Assembly: GCF_949774975.1 (NCBI RefSeq)
Contig: NC_083106.1
Location: forward strand, 56,906,745 to 56,970,744
Direction of reading: 5' to 3'
DNA from: Lagenorhynchus albirostris
Taxonomy: Eukaryota; Chordata; Mammalia; Artiodactyla; Delphinidae
Length of the DNA: 64,000 nt
The notes below the pieces were generated by a model. The model saw nothing but the letters and a program-made list of their open reading frames with translations, did not search any database and was not told where the DNA came from. Positions within the stretch are counted from its first letter, which is position 1. Each line of letters opens with the position of its first letter. Positions 36,745-48,769 of the stretch are shown piece after piece. The translations under genes were made by a program, and so were the position numbers.

Positions 36745-39640
36745 TGAGTCTAGGAAGGTCTGAGCTAAAGTTCTCAGCTGAAGTGAAAAGCATCGTAGAG
36801 GAAGGATGAATAAAATTATTTTTATCCTTGGTTCTTGTTCTTCTTCTCGTCGTAGATGTATTTTGATCGTTATAGATTTATTTTGAAATTATATTTTAAA
36901 GCTTACATTTTTTAGTTAATGACACACACTGAATTTCCCTTTATATTTTCACAGACCCATAATAAATACATTTTTATTCACTGAATGGTCAAGCTTTGCT
37001 TGGTATTTAATTTTAGCTGCTTTTGCCTCTTCTCAAAAATAAAGAGAAAAATCTTATTTTTTGTTATTTCCATGTTTACATGTTTTTAGCATGCAAATTC
37101 TCCTCAGGTTTTTTCAAGAGGCCATTTCCAGAGCAAAATTGAGCTCGTAGGGTAACATCTTGTACCTTTTATTAGTTATGAAATGGTGATTTAATGATTC
37201 TATCAATATTATTTATTAGGCTCTTTGCTCTATTATATATTAGGCATATCTAGAAATTTCTAACGGACGTTCGAAGCATGGCAAACAGCAACATTGCTTT
37301 TTGGAATTATCTAGGCACCCTTATTTGAAGACGTGAGACATGCACAAATTGTAATGCGCTACCATCACCGAGTTTGTCTGCAGTAGTAGATGAACTTTCA
37401 GGTCCCCTCCTGGTATGAGATGCCCTTGGGAATAACTTGATTATATTATAGTCACTTAATGAAAGACTGAATCACCTTTGTACCTCTATGTATTACTCGG
37501 GACAAGAGAGGTCAAAATGGAATTGTTTTGAATGGTTTTGGAAAAATTGTTGTAAGAAATATTATAGATAACTTCCAAAGATTCTGCAGCTAGCTACTGT
37601 GCTGCTGTAGAGCTATCTTACCACTATGACAGTTGTATTTTATTGTTATTGAGTTTATATTCATGAAAATAGCAACTTATTTTTTTCACAGTTCTGTTGA
37701 ATTAGAAATATTGAGCTTATAGAATTTATTTTTCAGATCTTATCTCTAGCAATTGTTAGCAGCAATTGCTAGTCTTCTTCACCTATTTTTTTGGAACTAG
37801 TCATGGCTACTCTAATACAGTTGGAAGTTATCCTGCCATAGTTTAGCCACGTCAATCATGAATAAACTGTCTCCTGATTCCAGTTTCCTTTTAAACTTCT
37901 CCTCTTGGCATGTTTATAGTTGTTACGTTTATTAGAGACAGTGCGTGCCCTCTGGTTTTATTGCATCATTCTGTCCTCCTCTTGCTTTTTCCCTAGTCAG
38001 TAATAAGCAATACACTATATAATTCTGTAATAACAGTGCATGCATAAAACCATGTATGCTTCTGAAACCTGAAAATATTTAATCTCTTGTTACAGATACA
38101 CTGTAACACTTGCAGGTTTAACTTCACATCTGTTACTTTAAATAATCCCACAGAACCCTCTTAATTTTCACTGCCAGCAATCTGGTTTCCTTTTGGTGAA
38201 GGTAGAAACTCTCTCCCTGCAAAGGTTCTTTCTGGCCTCAAAAAAAAATACATCAGTGACTGCTATGCTGACTTTTTAGGCTACAGAGAACAGAAGGACC
38301 GAGAATTTCTCAAGTGTAGTTTTCCCTTACACATAGTAATTTTATCTCTACCAGGATAGATGTCCTTCATTTCATGTTTTATGTTAAATGAAAACATGTA
38401 ATCCTTGACCATTACCAATGACAAAAACTTTAATGCATCATGCAAAAAAAAAAAAAAAAAGAGGTTATCTTCTCTGAAATTCTTATACTACAGGCTTGTT
38501 TATATTTTCTGGCCATGTCTAAACTTCAGATATCTTCTCTTCTATAGAAATCTCAGGAGATTATTAAAGTGGACACTTACGGTCTTTTTAGATTGTCTTC
38601 ATAAATAAACCTCTAAGTATTATTTTAGAAAGCACTTCACTCAGTAAGGTGAGACCTCTGTGTTATAGATTTGTACTTTGGTTTTTACCAACTCTTGCAT
38701 TTAGTTAAATATTTATTATGTGCACTAAAATGCTAAAGGTGGGCCCTTAAGGAACCATGTCCCTGGTCTCACTGGGGAGGCAAGACCAACATTTTAGAGA
38801 GGAATTGTAAGATGTGGCTGGTCATGGGACCTCCAGGCCCCTGCAGCTGCCTTTCCATTCCCTTGGCACGTGGTTGGGGGAGGGGCAGACTCCCCATTAA
38901 TCAGCCTCCTTATACCCCCAAATTTACCTTCCACTACCCTGCTTCTCTCTCTTCACTCAGCCACATGGGTTTCAGGAGGAACCTGGGGCCTTGTTTGAAA
39001 TACGCCAGTGAAGTCTGCTAAAAAGCACACACAAATTTGCTGAGGGGATGTGCAAGGTCAAGGAACGGTCTGATTAAGTGAGTCTGCAGAGAAAGTTGAC
39101 ATTTTAGGAGGTGTGATGGATAGAATGGGTGATGAGATGGAAGGAAATAACAATGGGGCCGGGCAAAAATGGTTGCTTCTAGGACAGTCTACCTGCCATT
39201 ACAGGGAACTTCTTTGTCCTTCACCTTGCTTGGGAGCACGATAGTATAAATATTTGTAAAGGTAAGGTAACCATTTATGGTAGATAACTAGGTATATGGG
39301 ATTCGAAATAGGACCAAAAGATGATATACTTTCTTGCTAAATAGTTTACTCAAGGAGGCAGATATCACAAACAACACTGTTTCATTGGTGTTTACTAAAA
39401 CATACGATATATAATGCTATGTGTTGTGTAAAACGCATTCCCAATAGCGAGAATCCAATGATGACAAATCTCACACAAATTGAAATAAACAGATGGCTGT
39501 GTTTAGTCACATTAGATTTATATGTTAGGCAGCAGGACTTCATTGAATAGGAAAAGACCAATGAGAAGAAAAAAATGAAAAAAAGTGGCATGAATGAGAC
39601 TTTGCAAAAATTATAAGATGAAAGGAAGAAAATTTGGAGG
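36745..39640 (+). other. SIM1: Repeat-poor intronic block of about 2.9 kb
   Basis: No transposon is recognised apart from an A17 run at about 38444-38460. There is an ATGCAAAT octamer near 37091. This is one of the longest repeat-free stretches of the window and a candidate enhancer region. Confidence 0.45.
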
Positions 39641-39654
39641 CAGTAAATGGGGAC

Positions 39655-39960
39655 TTTAAGATCCTTGAGGACAGGAGATGTTACCCTTGATAACAAGGTT
39701 GCCTTGGGCACCCAAAAGCCCTCAGGACATATTGAGTGAGTGGGTAAATGAATTGAGGATGAGCCCACCAAGGTGAAGTGGATAAGATAGGTGGATGAAG
39801 AAACAGAGGAGAGAGGAGATGACCTGGGTAGACAGCCCTTTCCGCAGAGGCTTACATATTCAGTGGGGGAGATAAAAATGTAAACGGATAATTTAAACAC
39901 AGCATAGTATGTAGGTGATAAAGGCATGTGTTGGCAGTGGTGTAGCTATGGTGGTGTGTG
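39655..39960 (+). repeat. L2-like relic
   Basis: 'tttaagatccttgaggacagg' and 'ttgagtgagtgggtaaatgaattga' match an L2 3' end, followed by diverged repeat-like text. Confidence 0.55.
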
Positions 39961-40149
39961 TTGGGGGCTCACCTGTCCTTCCATCAGTGAACTGGAGGAG
40001 GGAATTGGGGGCTGACAGTGAGAGAACCAATAGCCTATAAGCTTAGAGACCTTCATGCCATGGGGAGTTTCCAGCAGGTTCAGATTTATTCCTATTTTCA
40101 AGGTTTGCAGTGAGCTGCAGGTTGACAGTTAATAAAGCCCTGAACCCCT

Positions 40150-40810
40150 TGGGTGCACCCTCAAGGACCAGACTCATGCTCCATCTCTAGCTGTGCTCTC
40201 CCCCCCTCACCCATTTACCCTTCTTCTCCCATTGCCTGTGTCCCAGGAGCTCCCTCACTCTGGAGGAGTGCAGCGCATCTTAATTTTCTCTCCACTTTGG
40301 AAAATTTTCCTCTCCAGTCTTCCCTGCTTCTCAGATTGACCTTAAAAGACCACTGATCAGTGTTTGGAGACTTGCCACAGTCCTAGCTGTCACTCAAGGT
40401 CACCTATAATTGGGTCCTAAATTACCTGCACCCTCTGATCTGGCCAGACTTCTCTGCTCACTATTTGCTGAACACCTTGTCCTTTCCTGCTTCCATGCTT
40501 GTGCTTATGCATTTACTTCTGCCTGCATTGCCTCTATTTTTCAAAATTCTGACTATCTTCTAAGGCCTGGATTGAATGCTGCCTCTTTCATGAAATATAA
40601 CTGAGTTATATTTCTCCCTTGTGCCTCCATTTATAATAATCTATCTTCTACTGCCTTCTAGATATGTCAGATCTCCTCTCTTGGACTATAATATCTTTGA
40701 AAGTAGTTAACCATGTCTACTTCATTACCCACCCCCAACCTTGCCCCAGCATCTAGTATGGTGTCCTCCACATACTCACTCTCTAAATGTGAATGAAATG
40801 AATGAATGGA
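40150..40810 (+). repeat. L2 LINE 3' end relic
   Basis: The L2-type order is visible: 'acctgcaccctctgatctgg', 'ctaaggcctggattgaatgctgcctc', 'ccccagcatctagtatggtgt' and 'aatgaatgaatgg'. Confidence 0.65.
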
Positions 40811-40814
40811 TAAG

Positions 40815-41340
40815 TAAATACATTAAAAAATTATGCAGATACTTAGCTGGCTGCCTATAGAGACATAAAAACCCCAAGTAGGGAAAATATTCTGCTACTA
40901 TGGAATTTATAACCTATGTAAAGAGGCAAAAGATACACATGAAAAACAACCTAAGGATGGTTTCACAAATGCAAAATCTTGCAGTACAAATCAAACACCT
41001 ACCTGCTGAGGGGGAATTACATGTGGTAGAATCTAGAGGCTCTTTCAAGAGTAAAACTTTGAATGAGCACTCTCTGGCTCACATTCTAGGGAAGAGAACT
41101 GTCCACATCCTGTCCTGAAGTGTGCTTTCTAGTCTCCACGTCTCCACTGTGATCTCCATTGCAACCATGGAGAGAGGTGACAACTGATATTAGCTCTGTG
41201 TGTGTATGTGTGTTTTGGTTACAAAATAACTGCCCTGATGTGAGTGTCTGTACAAGAAATGCCATTTGGCTCTGTCTTCCATCTCAGGAACCTGTCTTTG
41301 TTTATGGGCTCAGCCCTAGTTCCAGGGCCCACTTCCATGA
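40815..41340 (+). other. Intronic stretch, no gene
   Basis: No recognised element. Confidence 0.4.
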
Positions 41341-41354
41341 TCAGTAGACATTTT

Positions 41355-41570
41355 CTTTTTTTTTTTTTTTTTTTTTTTTTCGGTACACGGGGCTCTCGCT
41401 GTTGTGGCCTCTCCTGTTGTGGAGCACAGGCTCCGGACGCGCAGGCTCAGCGGCCATGGCTCACGGGCCCAGCCGCTCCGCGGCATGTGGGATCTTCCCG
41501 GACCGGGGCACGAACCCATGTCCCCTGCATCAGCAGGTGGACTCTCAGCCACTGCGCCACCAGGGAAGCC
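41355..41570 (-). mobile_element. CHR-2-type tRNA-derived SINE, copy 5
   Basis: Antisense with a poly-T of about 24 bases and an intact body. The flanking repeat begins CAGTAGACA (41342-41350 and 41571-41579) and continues with one mismatch. Confidence 0.92.
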
Positions 41571-41769
41571 CAGTAGACACTTTCTAGATCACTCTCTTAT
41601 TCTTTAATAATCTATGTGCATTTTCGGTGCTACACCTTTATATCTAGGAGGGATCGATTTCTTCCATAAGAAAGGGAAAAGTCTTAAATTTTGGGTTTCT
41701 TTGTTTAGTTGGTTTGGTTTTTGACCTTTGAACACAAAAGGCCTTGTGAGGGTAATGTTCCTTCATGGT

Positions 41770-42215
41770 GTGTCTTGACCCTTAGCTCCTCCTCTACCTG
41801 ATCCCCACTGTCTTTGTCCCGTTCCAGGCTCTTCAGAGCAGGACATCACATTTAGACTGCTTCATCCCTCCTTATTGTCCTTTCAGTCTCTGAGCATTCC
41901 TGCTCAGAGTGAGCTTCCTGAAATATCATTTACATCGTGTACCTCCCACCCCAAGCCCTACTTAAAAACCTACAGAGGCTCAGTGTTGGTTATAGTATGA
42001 AGTCTGATCTCCACAATCGGCCCAGGCTACGTCTTTGCCTCTTCCAGCCACCTCTAGCCCCACCACATCAATTCTCCATTCTAGCTGTGTACTTGCCCTA
42101 AGGACACCTTTCCTGCTGAGCTTCTTAAATCCTACCCACCCACCAAAGCACAGCTGCAGCCTACCTCTCATCTCCCCAGATCCCTGGCTATAAGGCATAA
42201 TTCATGTTAAACACA
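41770..42215 (+). repeat. L2-like LINE relic
   Basis: 'agctcctcctctacctgatcc', 'cccacccaccaaagcacagctgcagcc' and 'ctcatctccccaga' show the C/T-rich L2 pattern. Confidence 0.55.
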
Positions 42216-42219
42216 TCTC

Positions 42220-45105
42220 TGTTTCATAATGTAGGATGGTTTGGATCTAGGGGAGAGTTAGTGTCCAAAACGACATTGAGCAGTGGGCGAAGCAGCTGTG
42301 CTAAATCAGATGGAACGCCTCTGCTTCTGGCTTAATGGAAATGAAGGCTGGGATTTGTGATTCTGCTCTGCAGCTGAACAGAGGAGAAGGGGGAATGGCT
42401 GAATCCACCATCAAAATGTGCCTGGGGAAATTTATTTTAACAAAACCTATAAAATCAAATTTTATTAAAACTAAATAGTGAAATTAAAGACAGCAATGCC
42501 TTATTTGACAGTGCTTGGTGGGATCTGACCCCCTCATAATGGGACCTTTGTAGAGTTAAGGAAGTTGGATTTGGATATCTTTGTCTAAGAAATTGAGATT
42601 TCTTTAATTCTTCCGTCTTTCACAGATTTTTAGGAAACTTCTTTAAGCATATTGTAGCACACTGAATTGCAGTGTTTTCCTGGAAGGTCAAGGTCTGGAT
42701 GTATATTATTTAATAGCTAGCTTATGCTCTTTTAGTTTTCCTTATTATTTTACTGTGCTTGGCTTAGAAGATGAGAAGGTAGATCCATCCTTCCATTTAC
42801 AGACACCAGTTTGAAATTGATTAACTCAGTAGAGGGCCTTTGAGCTTCAGTTTCTTTTTACAAAATTACAAATCTGATAGATCTCCTCTTTTAGTATGCA
42901 GAAGGCCGGTAATACGCCTGCCAATCTGTTGGCCCAGTTCTAGGACACTGCCAAGAGCAGCTTGGTCAGCCGTCCTTTGTCCAAACTCAGAATAAACCAA
43001 TGGAAGGCCAAATAAAGCAGCAGTAAGGGGTTGGAGCAGGTGGCGCCACCTGTATCCATCTAATTCAAGCCCATGTAATCTGCCACTTATATGTGAAAAA
43101 TCAGAGAGTGAGTCAGAGTATCAGTGAAAAGATGGATGTGGTTCTGGCTTATGCTCAAAGCCCATCATGGAAGAAGATTACCACTAAACCTAGTGCTACT
43201 GGTCCTGGAAACCCAGGATTTATCCAGTGAGCTAGAGCCATTTCTACATTACCTATGCAAGTTGGGATATTCTTGATCATTTACAGCTGTGTGTGCCAGG
43301 ACATAAAGGGCCTAATTAAATGTTTATTACCTGTTTAAAATCTTCAGTGCAATGAAGATGCCTGCCAGCCTTTAGGACTTTACCTTCGGATTTATAAGAG
43401 GATGTGGACTGTGGATTTCATGGTTGGGAACAGCTCTCTCCATATGGAACCCTATAGGAGAGTCCTTATAGAGTTACACTGGAGGAAAACTGGCCTCTGG
43501 TTCCGAGTGCTGATTCCCTTCCAGCTGCATGTCAACCTGACAGCCAACGAGATGTCGACTATGCTTACTTTTCTGTGAGAAAAATGAGTGAACCAAATCC
43601 CAGGAACATTTTTGTAACTGTTGGTGGGGGGTTGGATTAAGAGAAGCCCTAAGTCATTTCAAACCACATTTGAGGCATATTAAAAAACTTCTCATGTTTC
43701 TACTTCATGAAATATATCAGGAACTTACAGGTATGAAAGATTTCTCACCAGAATATTCTTTGAACTAAAAATAACTAAAATGTGGATTAAAGGTAAAAAC
43801 AACATCACAATAAATAACAGATTATACTGTAAGTGGAGCAAATCATAACAATAATGAGTGAAAATCTTGTGAACCATTCTTAAAAATTGATTTTGAGAAG
43901 TTGACAATTTATACCATTTTCTAAATTGAGGGGAGAAGTGGCCAAAATATTTAAAATTTTTAAGAATTGAATTTTGAGTCAGTATTTGCTTTCTAATTAT
44001 TTACAGTGTAAATGGAAATATTTATTGCTCAGTTCCTCTAGTGAAGCCATCCTTGACTCTGGAATGTGACTCAAGATGGATATTTTTTTCTTTTAAAATG
44101 TATTCTCTAATTTTTCTTGAAGGTTTCCTTTCTTACAATTTCTAGGTAGTAAAATTTTTCAAGTCAGAAATGGAATCTATTATTTGACTGCTGTTGAGTT
44201 ACAGTATCACAGGCAAATGTTTTCAGTCCGCCTCCCAGATTAGCAAAATAACTTGCATAATTGTCATTTTAAAATGCATTTGATTTTGACATTAGTTTTT
44301 CTCTTACCCTTATGTTTATCGTTGAGAAGACCCCCGGCAATTTCCAATGTGTGTAAGCCAAAGCCGTTCTTTACAGTAAACACGACTCCTGTTCAAGGGA
44401 AGCATCCCCAGCAGTGGGGGTTATTTTAATGGACATGCTGTATTACTTTAATCTAACCCTTTTACCATCTGTTCTTCCCATAACAGTGAATGAAAAAAAA
44501 AAAGGACATATTTTATGTTTCAGGGTTACATTAGTAAAAAGTAAGATAAAAGTGATTTAAAAGCATGCATATGTTCTTAGTACAATGCAGTCTGCATCTG
44601 TGATGTTTTTTCTCATGGTTCAGATACAAATCAAGAGGAAAGCTGCTCATGCCCGATAGAGTGAAAGTTTTTCATGGAAAACAGGACTTTACCATAAGAG
44701 GGTCTCTCTCTATATTTTACAGCTAAAAATGATAAAAATAAAAACCTCAGTGAGCTGCCAGAATAAAAGTAGATAACTGTAGCATCTATTGTTGGGACAT
44801 CTGGTGTTTTTCCTGAGTTGGCTTGCTGCCGCCACATCCAGATGAATGCAGAGCACCTGTCTGGAACATGCTCTGGAGGCAGGAATGAATCTCATGACTG
44901 TTTTCAAAAGGGGAATATCTGTGTTGTAATTGTGGTGGAAGAACGCTTCAGTGCTATGAGGATGTAACCGAGGCTGTGTGGTGTTGGTCTACTGGGGTGT
45001 AGAGGTTGGAGAAAAACCCCTTTGTAAGAACATGCTTAGGGACCTGAGATCCATTCCTGCATAGAGGGTAGGATACTGCTGTCTTTGTTATCTAGGTATC
45101 TAAGT
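42220..45105 (+). other. SIM1: Repeat-poor intronic block of about 2.9 kb
   Basis: No transposon is recognised. 43280-43600 includes CTAATTAAATG (homeodomain-like) and is of balanced composition. 44320-44480 and 44590-44960 also look unique. There is no coding signal despite short open frames. Confidence 0.45.
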
Positions 45106-45114
45106 CTAGGTGAG

Positions 45115-45365
45115 TCCAGGATTCTGGAAGGAGTAAGGGCTCTGGAATTGCATCTCTCCTCTTAAACTTCCTAATCATGTGAACTTGGGCAGTTCTGTTT
45201 TTTGTTTTGTTTTTTTTTTTTTGAGCTTCATTTGCTGCATCAGGAAAGGGATTAATGATACTTTTAAGATGTTGTGAGCATTTAGTAAGATAATGTCTGT
45301 GGGATCTCAGTATGGTGACCAGAGCATAGCAAGTATTTGATAATGGTAGCTATCGTTATTGTCAT
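45115..45365 (+). repeat. MIR SINE (sense)
   Basis: 'aagggctctggaattgcat', 'gtgaacttgggcagttctg' and 'taagataatgtctgtggga' follow MIR order; a T-rich tract interrupts it near 45198-45222. Confidence 0.7.
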
Positions 45366-45424
45366 GGGCATTAGTTAGCATAGGCAAATCATAAGGTAAA
45401 TTGCCTCTTAGTCATAGTTCACTT

Positions 45425-45670
45425 TCCCTTCCCAAGCAGCTACAATGTTAAAAGAGAGTGATAGCTCCCTTCTTTGAACTCCTAAACGGTACTGTTTTTT
45501 TCTTCATTCAGGCCCTTGCCATTTTTCAACTTGTATTAACGTTATGTTCTGTGGGTTATTTATACCCCTCCTAATATGAACACCTTGAAGGTGGGGCTGT
45601 ATTTCTCACATCACTTGGCACACTGCCTTGCAAATACTAGGTACTCAATAAATATTAGAATGAATCATAG
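45425..45670 (+). repeat. L2 LINE 3' end
   Basis: 'tgaacaccttgaaggtgggg', 'catcacttggcacactgcc' and 'actcaataaatattagaatgaat' are the L2 3' terminus. Confidence 0.8.
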
Positions 45671-45941
45671 AATGAATTATTATAAATAGTTCCCATTGAA
45701 TGCATATAAAACCCCAGCTGATGGCTCAGACCTTTAACCGGATGAGGTATCAGTCTCTTCTAGAAAGAATGATTCTTTCATGAGCCCTGAATCTCAGAGA
45801 GGAGCTGGGGGATGTGGCTGGCATCTGACATCCATTTCTGGCAGGCATCCAAGCTCTTTGCCAGTCAACGTTAGCCCACCTTTGGTGGGTGGCATTTGGT
45901 TTCATAGTTATTAGAACCAGGGCATCCTTCGTCTAACTCTT

Positions 45942-46060
45942 TTTTTTTTTTTTTTTGGCCGTGCGTCATGTGGGATCTTAGTTCCCTGACCAGGGATGGA
46001 ACCCGCGCCCCCCGCAGTGGAAGTGCGGAGTCTTAACCACTGGACTGCCAGGGAAGTCCC
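45942..46060 (-). mobile_element. Short CHR-type tRNA-derived SINE
   Basis: Antisense: T17, then 'gggatcttagttccctgacc', 'gaacccgcgccccccgcagt' and the end 'aaccactggactgccaggga'. Confidence 0.88.
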
Positions 46061-46064
46061 CTGA

Positions 46065-46620
46065 CTCATTTTTAAATTTACCAATATGAAAGCCTGTTTT
46101 GAAAATTAAATTTTAAATAAGAAATAGGGGTAAATTAAGGTGCAGAGTATTCATAATAGTAACAACTTTTCTAAGAAAGAGAAACAGAGATTTCCGCAAA
46201 ATTAACCAAAAATTAGTTTCAGTGAACTTTCTTTGTTGATGTAACCTAATTAAAATAGGGAATTGAATCATTCAGTTTCTTAGCTTTAAACAAAGGAGGA
46301 AGTGTTGTTACCTTTTCAAAGGAAGAAGAGCAGATATTCTATAGCTCCTAAAATGTGATTTTGTTTTACCTGAAAATAGTCTAGATATCAACAATTGCTA
46401 GGAGAACCAACCACAGGTTCCAGCTAGCTAATCGATCATGAGTGTCACTCTCTCTCCACCCTTAAAACAGATCTGTGGGCTTTTAGTCAAAGTTTAAGTG
46501 ATAAGAATCGTTGGTACCAAAGAGCAGTTCAACTTTGAAAATCAGAGCATTTGGAAGAAAAGGCCCTAATGTTTAAGTGATTGGCCAGTGGCCTGATTTC
46601 TTTTTGCAGCTGGGATGTTG
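46065..46620 (+). other. Intronic stretch, no gene
   Basis: No recognised element. Confidence 0.4.
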
Positions 46621-46624
46621 ATTT

Positions 46625-47405
46625 TTTAAAAAATTTTTATATTGAAGTATAGTTGATTCACAATATTGTGTTGGTTTCAGACGTACAGCAATTGTGATTC
46701 AGTTATATGTATATATAATATATTTCAGATTATTTCCATTATAGTTTGTTATAAGATTTTGAATATAGTTCCCTGTGCTATACAGTAAATCCTTGTTGCT
46801 TATCTATTTTATGTATAATAGCTTATATCTGTTAATCCCATACTCCTAATTTATCCCCCACCTTTTCCCTTTGATAACCATAAGTTTGTTTTTTATGTCT
46901 GTGAGTCTGTTTCTGTTTTGTATATAGATTCGTTTGCATTATTTTTTAGATTTCACATATAGGTGATATCATATAATATTTGTCTTTGTCTGAGTTGCTT
47001 CACTTAATATGATATTTTCTTGGTCCAGCCATGTTGCTGTAAATGGCAATATTACATTCTTTCTTATGACTGAGTAATATTCCATTGTAAATATACACCA
47101 CATCTTCTTAAACAGATCATCTGTTGATGGGCACTTGGGTTGTTTCCATGTCTTGGCCTATTGTAAATAATGCTGCCATGAACATTGGGGTGCAAGTATC
47201 TTTTCAAATTAGAGTTTTTATTTTTCCCAGATATATACTCAGGAGTGGGATTGCAGGGCCATATGGTAGTTCTATTTTTTGTTTTTTAAGGGACCTCCAT
47301 ACTGTTTTCCATAGTAGCTGCACCAATTTACATTCCCACCAACAGTGCACAAGGGTTCCCTTTTCTTCACAAGAGATGTGGATTTCTTTATCCTTTAACA
47401 TACAT
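46625..47405 (-). mobile_element. 5'-truncated LINE-1, antisense, with ORF2 C-terminal relic
   Basis: The left end is the L1 3' UTR in antisense ('attgaagtatagttgattcacaatattgtg'), and the right part is the end of ORF2. On the - strand it reads CWWECKLVQLLWKTVWR and then KIELPYGPAIPLL, the C-terminal signature of L1 ORF2 protein. The element breaks near 47400 and has lost the endonuclease, most of ORF2 and ORF1, so it is inert. It belongs to the retrotransposon, not to a host gene. Confidence 0.88.
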
Positions 47406-47457
47406 GTTTTATCTCTGGCATGTCTGTAGGATGGGACTGAAAATATGGCCTCTAGAT

Positions 47458-47685
47458 CAACCGTCCCCAACCTCTTTGGCACCAGGGACCGGTTTCGTGG
47501 AAGACAGTTTTTCTGCGGACGGAGGGTGCCTGGGGGCGGGGCATGGTTCATGCAGTAACACGAGCAATCGGGAGCGGCAGGTGAAGCTTCACTCGCTCGC
47601 CCGCCGCTCACCTCCTGCTGTGCGACCGGTTCCTAACAGGCCTTGGACTGGTACTGGTCCGCGGCCTGGGGGTTGGGGACCCCTG
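47458..47685. mobile_element. hAT-type non-autonomous DNA transposon with 8-bp target duplication
   Basis: The left end is CAACCGTCCCCAACC and the right end GGTTGGGGACCCCTG, imperfect terminal inverted repeats of about 15 bases. They are flanked by CTCTAGAT (47450-47457) and CTCTAAAT (47686-47693), an 8-base duplication with one mismatch, as in hAT elements. The 228-bp body has CpG-rich text ('ctcgctcgcccgccgctcac') seen in an old eutherian MER family. I am unsure of its exact name. Confidence 0.8.
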
Positions 47686-47819
47686 CTCTAAATAATACAG
47701 TCTAGGGAAAAAAATCATTTTTACAAGATGGTGATATAACTATTCCTGTCCACCAAAGTGAAAGTCGTTAATCAAGGACCTTTACACAATACATACGTAT
47801 CTGTAACATTTGCATTTTT

Positions 47820-48104
47820 TTAAAATTTATTTTATTTTTGGCTGCATTGGGTCTTTGTTGCCATGCGTGGGCTTTTCTCTAGTTGCGGCAAGCGGGGGCT
47901 ACTCTTCGCAGTGGTGCGTGGGCTTCTCATTGCGGTGGCTTCTCTTGTTGCGGAGCACGGGCTCTAGGCGCACGGGCTCTGGTAGTTGTGGCACACGGGC
48001 TCAGTTGCTCCGCGGCATGTGGGATCTTCCCGGACCAGGGCTTGAACCCATGTCCCCTGCATTGGCAGGTGGATTCTTAACCACTGTGCCACCAGGGAAG
48101 CCCC
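47820..48104 (-). mobile_element. CHR-1-like tRNA-derived SINE, copy C (internally shorter)
   Basis: About 285 bp antisense and lacking one of the tandem 'gggctcagtagttgtgg' segments. A 15-base repeat, AACATTTGCATTTTT, flanks it at 47805-47819 and 48105-48119. Confidence 0.92.
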
Positions 48105-48124
48105 AACATTTGCATTTTTAAGAG

Positions 48125-48300
48125 TACTTTGATACGTATTATTTATTTGATCTTCCCTGTAATCATATAATGCAGGTAGTCTGTTCCTATTCTGCAGATG
48201 GAAAACTCAAAGCCCACAGGAGGTGATCTTTTGTACAAGTCATGTTGGATGATAATAGATCAGGGTCCTCCCATATTTGAGTTCAGTGCGGTTTCTACTG
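48125..48300 (-). repeat. MIR-like relic (antisense)
   Basis: 'ttctgcagatggaaaactcaaagcccacagg' is an antisense MIR core, diverged. Confidence 0.55.
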
Positions 48301-48519
48301 GAATCCCTAGTTGATACCTTAAAATTACATTTTTTATGCACAAAATATTAATCGTTAATGAAAACAAAGATATTTAATTAAATTATAGCTTTATCAGAGC
48401 ATGTCTCTATTTCTTCAGAAAAATAAGTTTTAAAAAAAATAGTCTTTTCCCTAATCATTCTATAAAAATAAGATATGTTTGCTATGTAGGATTTTTTATT
48501 TTAAAACACTTACTTTGAG

Positions 48520-48645
48520 GGAATTCCCTGGCATTGCAGTGGTTGGGACTTGGTGCTTTCACTGCCAGGGCCCGGTTCCATCCCTGGTTGGGGAACTAAA
48601 ATCCTGCAAGCCGTGTGGCACGGCCAAAAAAAAAAAAAAAAAAAA
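48520..48645 (+). mobile_element. Short CHR-type tRNA-derived SINE (sense)
   Basis: It starts GGAATTCCCTGGCATTGCAG, has the B-box-like GGTTCCATCCC, and ends 'gtgtggcacggcc' followed by A20. Confidence 0.88.
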
Positions 48646-48769
48646 GATTTTATACATAAAGAAAAATTGCAAGAACAATAAAGTATTTTTGCCTACTAAA
48701 CCTTGGTTCATCAGGGCTTGACATTTTGCCATATTTGCTTTATCATATTCTCTGGGTCTTTTCCCGTCT

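Noticed and set aside
39382..39927. 181-codon open frame on the - strand
   Set aside because: No recognisable domain, low-complexity hydrophobic and serine-rich text, and it overlaps an L2 relic on the other strand. AT-rich antisense DNA explains it.
47204..47611. 135-codon - strand frame with a protein-like sequence
   Set aside because: Its C-terminal part is the end of L1 ORF2 and its N-terminal part is read from a neighbouring DNA transposon. It is a chance fusion of two mobile-element relics.
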